Source: Hormiphora californensis (taxonomy: Eukaryota; Ctenophora; Tentaculata; Cydippida; Pleurobrachiidae). Taken from it: a DNA stretch of 64,000 bases. The DNA lies in assembly GCA_020137815.1 (NCBI GenBank), contig CM035355.1, positions 2,171,231 to 2,235,230 of the forward strand, written 5' to 3'. Of this stretch, positions 56,501-64,000 are shown piece after piece (the first letter of the stretch is position 1; the number at the start of each line of letters is the position of its first letter). The notes under the pieces were generated by a model. That model was given only the letters and a program-made list of their open reading frames with translations, did no database searches and had not been told where the DNA came from. The position numbers and the translations under genes were made by a program.

Positions 56501-58008
56501 GTTCGTCGCCAGTTGGTCGCCCCTCTCCTTGTCTGTGTAGGAGATGAGGCGCGAAACATTGCACGCAAACACAAAGGGGCGCGAGGTGCCTAACCCCTCT
56601 CCTGGCATCCCACCACCCTCACCGTTACTATATATTTGAAACCACAGCTTCTAACCAATCACCCCCTCCAGGTGGTTCTGATATGTTTAGTTTCTACTGC
56701 TACGCGGGGGTATCTGTAGTTGATATCAACTGTAACTCATTTGATAATGTGTACCACACACTACATGATAACAGACACCTGTTGGACCTGGTTGATCCTG
56801 ATTATAAGAGTCTTGCTAAAGTGGCTTCTGCACTTGCCCAGGTAAACCGGTGCTCTGCTGAACATAATGTGAGCTACAGTGTGAGATACACAGGTAAAAC
56901 TGTATGGAGAGGTGTGAACGCCAAATTCTCGTTTCTATCAAATAAAAGCGATGCGCCGACGAACTGACCGCCAGCCCTCTCGTGCACTTTATGCCCACTC
57001 TGTGTCTTTCCCTACACTGACATCTCCCTCTCCAGCTTCTCTCCTATAATTATAGGTTGTTGTGACCCGCCTCCCCCTAAATTATCTCTCTCTCTCCTAG
57101 GTTGTGGTGAATGCGAGTGAGAGTGTGTTGATACCGGGTAATGTTGAGGTCTACGCAGCCCGGATCTCAGAGTGGTGGTTCCAACACAGACCAGGTAATT
57201 AATTAATTAGTAATTAGTAACTAGTCGGTGGGTTGATTAATCCCAGATGGCAGATAAATTATTCAGTATATCAATCATGATCTACCGAACGTTTTGATAA
57301 TAACGGTGTGAGCCACAAAATATCAATCCTGTTTTTTTGTTGAACTAATAACACCCCTTCTCCCATTAGGTCTGGTTGAGGTTCTAATCAAGCTGGGGGA
57401 GAAGGAAAGTGCCCTGAAACCGGTAGATACTGCTATCTCAAATCTCAATGAAGCTGCCAAGCAATTCAAGGTTAGTGCTACAACTAGTGACCTAACTTTC
57501 ACCCTTTTCATTGAAAGTCTTATTCACATGTGCGTCATTTCTATGAAACAAGTATGAAGTACCCCCTGATATCATCTCTATCCCACAGGCGAATGTATAC
57601 GACCCCCTTTCTCCTGAGAGCGACCCTGCGGAGGTGAGACGGGTAAACGACATTCTCCTCCAATTCGATAGGGTCTTCCTGACTGATACCCAAGTCCCTG
57701 GGACTAACTCCTTCTATTCTCGGCACCTCCTCGTCTCTCCCAGTGCTGATGATATCTACTCAGGTAGGGGTGACAATATTATGACGTTACTAGAGATTGT
57801 CAATAATTTATTATTCATTGGAAACAATAGTTTTGTCGCTAGATGTTCTATAGGTATTATATACCATATCATTCCAGGAAGTGGCTTTCCATCTCTCAAG
57901 TGGCTTGTATCAAAGAAAGACTCGATTACACGGGATCAGGTTTTGTATCAGTTAGAATTAGTTAGGTGGTCGGTCAAGTCAGCTAGGGACATTTTATTGT
58001 TCAATTAA
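53579..58008 (+). CDS. FOLH1/NAALAD2-like M28 zinc carboxypeptidase, type II membrane protein
   Basis: Thirteen exons with closing phases: 53579-54004, 54124-54253, 54395-54540, 54735-54910, 55095-55243, 55365-55544, 55893-56085, 56266-56435, 56672-56841, 57101-57194, 57370-57470, 57589-57763, 57878-58008; 746 aa (human PSMA 750). A ~60-residue acidic/Ser cytoplasmic tail precedes one membrane helix ([20 protein letters not shown]), then a PA domain, the M28 peptidase and a C-terminal helical dimerisation domain. Zinc ligands and catalytic residues are visible: H405 (GNHRDAW), D415 (GAIDPGSG), E452-E453 (WDAEEWG), D481 ([10 protein letters not shown]) and H552 (VYHTLHD). The loop between D481 and H552 is about 29 residues shorter than in PSMA and lacks the arginine patch around the GRARYT motif, so gamma-glutamyl specificity is doubtful. 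Confidence 0.9.
54248..54370. repeat. 32-bp minisatellite in intron 2 of the peptidase gene
   Basis: Three to four copies of CACGTGATCTCCTTATTTGG followed by (T/C)AGTGAT..CAAT fill most of this 141-bp intron, each bearing a CACGTG E-box. Confidence 0.9.
55750..55895. repeat. TCTCCTAGGTAACCACC repeats including a splice acceptor
   Basis: Six or so copies of TGTCTCCTAGGTAAC(C/A), some with ACAAACATA(C/T)(A/G)CCCC, run up to and include the real acceptor TCTCCTAG|GTAACCACAGAG of exon 55893. The exon start itself (GGTAACCAC, coding GNH) belongs to the repeat unit, so the array probably arose by duplication of the exon edge. Confidence 0.85.
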
Positions 58009-58305
58009 TTAAGTTACTTTAGTTAATAAAGTTACTGAGAATTAACAATTTGTTGCTTTTAATGATACTTAATGTTATTTAATTGTTGTGGTGAAGTAGT
58101 ATTTAAAAATTCGTTGATTTTCAGCGAATAATATTGTTTCTGTATATACCCGCTTTTAGCTTTACACTTTTACTTATTACAGATTAAACATTCTTGATTT
58201 ATTGTTCCCCTCCCCCACTATCCACTGAAGGACGAGGAAACTTCCCAACTTCCCCAATCAGCAGCTAATAACTCCCCACACTCTAGCTCTCTACTCCAAT
58301 ATACC

Positions 58306-59986
58306 ATGTCATTTCTGGATGAGTTGACGGAGCTCACCAAGACAGCTCCATCCATTGACCCTGAACTTGTGGGATTTGCTGATGAGAATGCCTTTCTATC
58401 CGCCAAGGGAACGGTAAGATATTGAGTAGAACCCGATTCACTAACCTCGAATTTAACTAAAAATTCTGCACCCCGAACCATGTGTGTATATTCCGCTCTA
58501 ACCCCAATATCCCCACTAGGCACGTCCCTATCACATCCTTGATGACGCTGACATGGGTAAACCTACCTCTCGGAAGGAGCTGTGGGGAGAGGACACCACC
58601 CAGGCAGATGATGGAGCGGTAGCTGCGCTGGCAAGGAATCTGGATGAGAGGCTAGATAACTTAGGAAGTGAGGATGATGAGAGTGATATTGGAGATGATG
58701 AGAGTGGTAATGATGATGAGATGGTAGAGAGTGATAGTGAGGAGGGGGAGGGGTATGAGACTGGTGATTCACAGGAGGAGGAAGGAGAGGAATCACCCGA
58801 GGAGGAAGAGGAGGAGGAGGAGTTGAAGATTGTTAAAAAGGTGGACGGTGCAAGTGAGGAGATGAAGCGGGCTGCAGTTAAACACCAAGTTACCACATGG
58901 GATAGGTTGGTTCAGTTGAGGTTAAAACTACAACCCTCCCTTCAAGCTGCTTCTAGGCTGCCCTGTGCTGCTAAGAAGGCTAAATACATGTCCGGAGATG
59001 TCTCACAGGTAAGAGATGAGAGAGTTTTCAAAGGGAGTAAGCCCCTCTTTGATTAGAGAGTTTTGTTGATTTCTTTTATCGCAAATTTGATCCCTCCTAG
59101 TACTCTTTAGTAGTTGATCACAAGTTCTCTTCCCAGTTCTCTCTAATGCAGAATGTCCCAATCAATAACATCTGTCTCTCAGGGTCACCGTCAAGCCATC
59201 ATCACCAACCTCCAGCACTCTCTAGACCAACTATTGGATCTGAAAGAGGCCCTTGTGGATGGGAATAGGGACATCAAGGCTACAATGTCAGGCAAGAAGC
59301 AGTCCAGTGGAGAAGGTGACGATGAGGAGATACCCTCAGACACAGACGAAGAGAAATCGGAAGAGGAGGATGAGGAGGAGGAAGAAGTTAGGCCAAAACG
59401 GAAACGAAAACAACCCTCTGATTTTTATCAGTCACACCTTGTGGAGCAGGGTGAAAAGTTTGAAAAGTTCAAGTCAGATACCATTTCCAAGTGGTACGAG
59501 CAGACTAAAGTTGTCGCTAAGAAATCTTCATTCATGAACAAGGAAACAACCGTAATAGATCAGATAAATCATATCTTGTCCAACAAGGAGCGGCTAACAA
59601 CCAGAACCCTTCAAAACCGGAACTCTGTTCACGTGTTCGGGGAAGGAACAACCGGGGAGGATGATAATATCTCAGAGAACAGGGAGTTCTTCAACGATGA
59701 CGACTTCTACCAACAACTTCTCCGTGAGATAATAGATAAGAAGATGGGGGCTATAGATAAGAGTGATCCAGATGCGATGGGGAGGCAATGGGTGGAGCTG
59801 GAAAAGCTGAAAATGAAAAGTAAGAAGAAAGTGGTGGATACGAAGGCTAGTAAAGGTCGGAAAATGAGGTATGAGGTTCATAGTAAGTTGCTGGGTTTTG
59901 TGGCACCCATTTCGACTGAGACTCTCTCTGACGCGAGGCAGGATGAACTGTTTAAGAGTCTTTTTGGAGGGTGCAAGAAGTTGTGA
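58306..59986 (+). CDS. AATF: AATF/Che-1 (Bfr2, TRAUB) homologue, ribosome biogenesis factor
   Basis: Three exons in phase 0 (58306-58413, 58520-59008, 59183-59986) give 466 aa. The N-terminal half is acidic (long Glu/Asp runs around 58650-58830). The AATF leucine-zipper region follows (HQVTTWDRLVQLRLKLQPSL, QAASRLPCA), then RKRKQPSDFYQSHLVEQGEK and the TRAUB domain near the C-terminus with NREFFNDDDFYQQLLREII, ASKGRKMRYEVHSKLLGFVA and DELFKSLFG. Family role: the ANN complex and small-subunit processome in the nucleolus; in vertebrates also transcription and checkpoint functions. Gaps to neighbouring genes are 297 bp and 167 bp, all on the same strand. Confidence 0.95.
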
Positions 59987-60153
59987 GAGAGGGAGAGATC
60001 GTTAATTTATTGAATGTCTTTTATCCATTTTTAGACTCAGGGTTACAGTCACCCTGTCACCATATAACTTGGTTAACATTTTGTCAACTTGAAATTCCCA
60101 CTACTAACCCTCTATTCATTTATCTAGCTATCATGACGTAAAAAACTACTGTA

Positions 60154-61984
60154 ATGGCGAGTAAGAGACTTCAAAACCCGGCCAAGAGGCCTCCTATTAG
60201 GCAACCTGTGTTTAGTGTTAAAGCCCCACCTAAGCTAGCTGCAGGAGCCCCTCCCATGGACAGGTAATAGCACTCTTCAATACACAGTTGGTGGTAAAGT
60301 AGGGTATTAGATTAGCACTCTTTATTGTGTCATCGGATAACCTCTCGATAAATTAGGGAGAGTCAAGTTATTAGGAATCCTCAAACGGTCCTTCTCTTAC
60401 TAGGACAGTGAATCGCCAAGTTAGTTTAGGGAATGAAGTGGAATCTTTGGTAAAAATGTCAACTTGATCTAATTTATCTAGTTCTGCCAACTTCATTCTC
60501 CTCAGGTTTCTGAATTTTGGGCATCGAGTTCTCCACCAACTGACGTGTACTACGTTTCGTAAGATTGTAGTGGGATCTTCTCTCTTTATCTTCCCTATGG
60601 GGAAACACTTCCTTGAATACAGGTGATATTTCCTTCAATTCCGTATGAAACAACTCCAATCTTTCAATCTGGTCTCATTTCTATCGATCTTATTCTCCTG
60701 ACTCCTCTGCAGCAGCTCCCTCTAAAACCCACCCTAATCTAATCTATATCCCACATCAGGAACACCCGGTACAACTACCAAGTACAGCAGTCCACATTCT
60801 TCAAGGATACTCTGGAGTGTGTTAAAAGGAGTGGGGATGTTCTGGGAACGTATGGTAGGGAGATAAAACTGGGAAGAACCAGCATCTGGACCATGACATC
60901 GGGATTTGTGCCTTGGGTGAGTTAGTAGTCCTAATTTCACGCTCCCTGTCTCCTGACTCTTACATTACATCCTCTCCCCGCCTCTCCCCTAAAAACTAAA
61001 CCCCCCCTGTAACAGCTATCAGAGCGACATGTTTGGCTGCGTTTCCATGGTAACCACGGGGAAGGATGGATCAGGATGGGTCTCTCCCGTTCTGACTTTG
61101 TGATGGAACAGGAATCAGTTAACGATCTGGCAAGGGATTCTAAACGGCAGATGAAGTTAGAGTTACAGCGGATCCAGGAGCTGGCAAATGAGGCAACTGG
61201 TGGGGCAACGAATGACGCGACTGGTGGTGGAGCAACAGAGGAGGCAACTGGTGGTGGAATAAGGGAGGAGGTTGCTGCAGTTGCTGAGGTAGCAGTTGGT
61301 GGGGTGGAGTCAACAGTCGATACTACTGAGGTAAGTCAACTGACTATCTGTTGAGTTGTTTCAACTGTTGCTTCTACCTTCAATAATTTATCTATTGTCA
61401 GGCTGTTATTCAAGACAAAGTTGAAGAAGAATCCCCGGTTGAAGAGGACACAGTAGCAATAGACGAGTCAATGGGGACTGCTTCTATATTTGAGAAGATT
61501 GCTAAAGCTAAGGAAAATGCAGACAAGAAACAAATGGACCAGGTAGGCATGGTCGGGAGAGAAAACAACTTCTTTTCTAATCTCACTTTCACCCGTTTTT
61601 CTCTCTTTCTTTTCGTTTTCTCTAAAATGATTTTCCCACAATCAGGCCAAAATATATAAACGAGAGTTTAAGAAACTCTACCCAACGCTCCCTGATGATT
61701 ACACCCAAAACGACCTCGACGAGGCCATGAAACTCCGGCAAGACAAGGAGGTTGACCTGGAGCTATTCGACCGAACATGGAACCTCCGCTCAGTCACCAT
61801 TCACCCAGAGAAAACCACGAACGAGGAAACTCCGCCAGTGTTTGTGTTGCTGGACCTAGATAGTGATTATGAGGATGTGGAGCATGGGCCAACGGCATAC
61901 CTTCTTAGGACTCCTTTCTTTTCTATACCCAAACCACGATCCTGGAGACCCGCTGTTGAAAAGAGATTAGTAGAATTGTCATGA
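60154..61984 (+). CDS. Unrecognised 353-aa protein
   Basis: Five exons with closing phases: 60154-60263, 60760-60916, 61016-61330, 61402-61542, 61646-61984. The product has a basic Pro-rich N-terminus (MASKRLQNPAKRPPIRQPVF), a probable folded segment (NYQVQQSTFFKDTLECVKRS; WLRFHGNHGEGWIRMGLSRS), a low-complexity linker of repeated ATGG/EATGGG units (about residues 135-165), acidic stretches, and a C-terminal segment (AKIYKREFKKLYPTLPDDYT; SWRPAVEKRLVELS). No signal peptide or membrane helix is visible. Function unknown. The strict same-strand spacing (167 bp after AATF, 139 bp before the phospholipase) supports it as a real gene. Confidence 0.75.
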
Positions 61985-62123
61985 GAGAGACATGTGTGTG
62001 TGATTTGTAATTAGAGTTTTGTACCTGTTAAAATTAATTTATGATACCGAGAAGATGTATAATTTTCTCGGGACCCATTCCCACTTCTTGTCATAAATCC
62101 TAACCCCCTTTTGTTTTCTAGCC

Positions 62124-62666
62124 ATGTTACACCGTATTCTCCTCCTCACCATTCTCCTTCCCGCCGTTATTGTCTCCAGTGAAGGACTGTTCAACTTCAA
62201 GAACGGCTTCCCAAGTGTCACCAAGATATTCAGCTCTATGGGCAAGATGATGAACGACCTCTTTCCCTGTGGATACAGCTGTCCGAATGGTGGATATCCA
62301 ACCGCTAAACTGGGATATAAACCCACCCCTAACGGCTGTGGATCGATTGATACCACCATGTTTGCCCGGGATCTAGCCAGCTATGTCCCACAGGTGGAGC
62401 AGTGCTGTAACGTGCACGATGAGTGCTACGGAACGTGCTCTAGCGGTAAAAACAAGTGTGATGGAGCCTTCAGGGAGTGTTTGAGGGGAGTCTGTACTAC
62501 TGCTAAACAGCTGATAAAGGCAGTGGGAGGGAAGTTTGATGTGAGTGAAATGTGTGAGGCTGCTATAACGGGGGTAACGGCTGTAGTTCAAACTGGGGGA
62601 TGTCCTGCGTATAGGAGTGCACAGGAGGCTGCCTGTGTGTGCGCTAGTGGTCCTAATGAACTGTGA
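62124..62666 (+). CDS. PLA2G12: Group XII secreted phospholipase A2-like protein
   Basis: Intronless 180-aa ORF with a signal peptide (MLHRILLLTILLPAVIVSSEG). The Cys-rich core has PCGYSCPNGGYPTAKLGYKP and NGCGS, then the PLA2 active-site block EQCCNVHDECYGTC with catalytic H98 and D99, which is characteristic of phospholipase A2. The calcium loop is atypical for group I/II (no YGCxCGxGG) and instead fits group XII. The C-terminus (CPAYRSAQEAACVCASG) also matches group XII. Family role: Ca2+-dependent hydrolysis of the sn-2 acyl chain, although some group XII members are weak or inactive. No sign of a venom-type paralogue. Confidence 0.88.
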   Translation: MLHRILLLTILLPAVIVSSEGLFNFKNGFPSVTKIFSSMGKMMNDLFPCGYSCPNGGYPTAKLGYKPTPNGCGSIDTTMFARDLASYVPQVEQCCNVHDECYGTCSSGKNKCDGAFRECLRGVCTTAKQLIKAVGGKFDVSEMCEAAITGVTAVVQTGGCPAYRSAQEAACVCASGPNEL

Positions 62667-62988
62667 GAATTCAGCAAAACTCTTTCACGCCCTGACTTTG
62701 ATATTGACTCACTTTTGGTGCTAAATGCTAATGACTCACTTTTTGACTAAATAATTTAATCCCCTAATAATAAGTTTATTGCCCTAATACTCAGTTCAGT
62801 AAAGTTTGTGTAAAAACAGTTTTCAGATTTTGATGTTTCAGTGTTTGTGTGGTTTATAATCGTTACATTTCTATTATTATGAGCAAAACTTTATGATATG
62901 ATCACCCTGTCTCGTCTACATGTCCCATTGCCTCCTTGTAATATTATTAATATATTACTAATCTATCCTCGCACTATCTAGCTCTAGT

Positions 62989-63045
62989 ATGCAGAACGAC
63001 GAATTGATATGGCAGAACATCAACCTCAACTTCTGCTCCTACAAG
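62989..63045 (+). CDS. MAK16: MAK16 homologue, first coding exon only
   Basis: ATG at 62989 opens MQNDELIWQNINLNFCSYK, followed by a GTATAG donor at 63046. The 19 residues match the highly conserved MAK16 start (MQ.DD.IW..... .FCS(F/Y)K), where the first coding exon commonly ends at this point. The continuation (zinc-binding RTKTQ.FCRNEYNLTGLCNR type segment) is not present in the remaining 955 bp, so the next exon lies outside the window. MAK16 is a nucleolar factor in 60S subunit assembly. Confidence 0.75.
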
Positions 63046-64000
63046 GTATAGAGGGGGAGTTGCTAACTTTACTTTTAGAAATAATAATGGCTAATCTATC
63101 GAGATATTAGAGCGTTTCAGAAATAACTTCGTGTCCCGATATCTCCAAAAGTATATAAGATATCTACACGAAACCTTTCCTAGCATGTTATTTGAACTCT
63201 TGACTACACACAACAATGGTCATTTTGAAAAATTCAATCAAGGTTGGCTCTGGGCGAACCCGGAAATGTACCTTATTCAAAATGCCGCTGCACGGGAAAA
63301 ACGTGCATAGTACTGAAACTGCTGTACTTCTCAAAAATTGGTTCTAAGGGATATTTTATTGCATCATACTTGTTCATTAGACAATTCTCTATCGTTTAAG
63401 ATGTAATAGAAGGTCCTAGCTTCATTCGTTGCTGAGCAATGGGCCTTTGAAAATCTTTGGCAAAATTTTGAAATTTTCACTTCCGGGTCTCTTCACGTTT
63501 TATAGGACTGACGTATAACCGATATCTTGGCAGAAAAAGATAGCTCTAAGTAAGCTTTTAACCATTGTGAAGTCAATTATTCGCTTCGTCGGCTTATTGA
63601 AGTCAAAAAATGACGTTTTCGAACATACCCCTAAAACAAGTCAAAAATTGAGGTCAGATTTCGCCATTTTTCGTTTTTTCATGTTACATCTACTATTCTA
63701 AATGTTTTTAGTCAACGCGTCGAGACCCAAATGACATATATATCTCATCCTGAGACGATTTGCTATCGATTGAGCACTACGGGAAGTCAAAAATCTTTAC
63801 TAGCTTTCTTCCAGTGGCGTTTAGAAAAAGTTGGTAACCCCGTGCAGCGGCAGCACGACTTATGGTGTCAACGAACCAAATTTCGAGTACTTAAGGTTGT
63901 CATATATAATTCAAAACATGTTTCTGGGAAGAGAATCGTCCAATGAACAGGATAAAACTAAGTAGAAGTCTCTATCTCTTATAGATCCCGAAATATCGCG
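63046..64000. other. Probable MAK16 intron 1, no exon found
   Basis: No recognisable coding segment on either strand; AT-rich with scattered short ORFs. If this is MAK16 intron 1 it exceeds 950 bp, longer than almost all introns in the downstream cluster, and may contain a diverged repeat. Confidence 0.5.

Noticed and set aside
58531-58896. Ser-rich minus-strand ORF opposite AATF
   Set aside because: Mirror of the acidic Glu/Asp codon runs of AATF.
62124-62666. Venom-type phospholipase toxin
   Set aside because: Cys pattern and atypical calcium loop fit the widespread group XII secreted PLA2, a housekeeping family, and nothing in context suggests venom use.

Overview
This window is eukaryotic, nuclear and metazoan. 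Genes are split by many short GT-AG introns (mostly 70 to 900 bp). Recognised products include a class A-like GPCR, a large membrane protein built from SRCR and WSC-like domains, and the centrosomal coiled-coil protein CEP112. The compact genes with tiny introns, closely packed, and the very large SRCR receptor suggest a non-bilaterian animal, most likely a demosponge. The species is an inference; nothing in the sequence names it. I saw no rRNA, tRNA, CRISPR or prokaryotic features.

Layout. Bases 1-1611 hold the 5' part of an unrecognised minus-strand gene. A 2.96 kb non-autonomous TIR transposon containing a ~1.3 kb near-perfect hairpin follows (2336-5293). Next come two minus-strand genes: USP39 (spliceosome; 12 exons, 6746-11949) and an unrecognised 231-aa protein (12437-13530). 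A CEP112 homologue then spans 26.8 kb on the minus strand (15354-42147, 21 exons). Its ninth intron hosts an entire plus-strand multi-SRCR receptor gene (22076-37126). Its second intron hosts a small plus-strand GPCR gene (40332-41624) whose last 35 coding bases overlap CEP112 exon 2 in antisense. A CSKMT/METTL12-like methyltransferase (42312-43181) lies just upstream of CEP112. Bases 43.2-47.1 kb are a repeat-rich gap with a palindromic MITE, a LINE fragment, a minisatellite and a TIR element.

From 47.2 kb to the end, nine genes lie head to tail on the plus strand with gaps of roughly 140-550 bp: LTO1, ALKBH1, PCC1/LAGE3, RPP38, a FOLH1-like peptidase, AATF, an unrecognised 353-aa protein, a group XII phospholipase A2, and the first exon of MAK16. 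Six of these act in ribosome or tRNA biogenesis: LTO1 (ribosome maturation), ALKBH1 (tRNA/DNA demethylation), PCC1 (KEOPS t6A), RPP38 (RNase P/MRP), AATF (small-subunit processome) and MAK16 (large subunit). A further single-exon membrane-protein ORF lies antisense inside an LTO1 intron.

Gene models were made by hand from splice signals, frame continuity and protein recognition. For almost every multi-exon gene all intron phases close. The exceptions are two places in the SRCR gene (one phase mismatch, one frameshift before the transmembrane segment), which are reported as findings.
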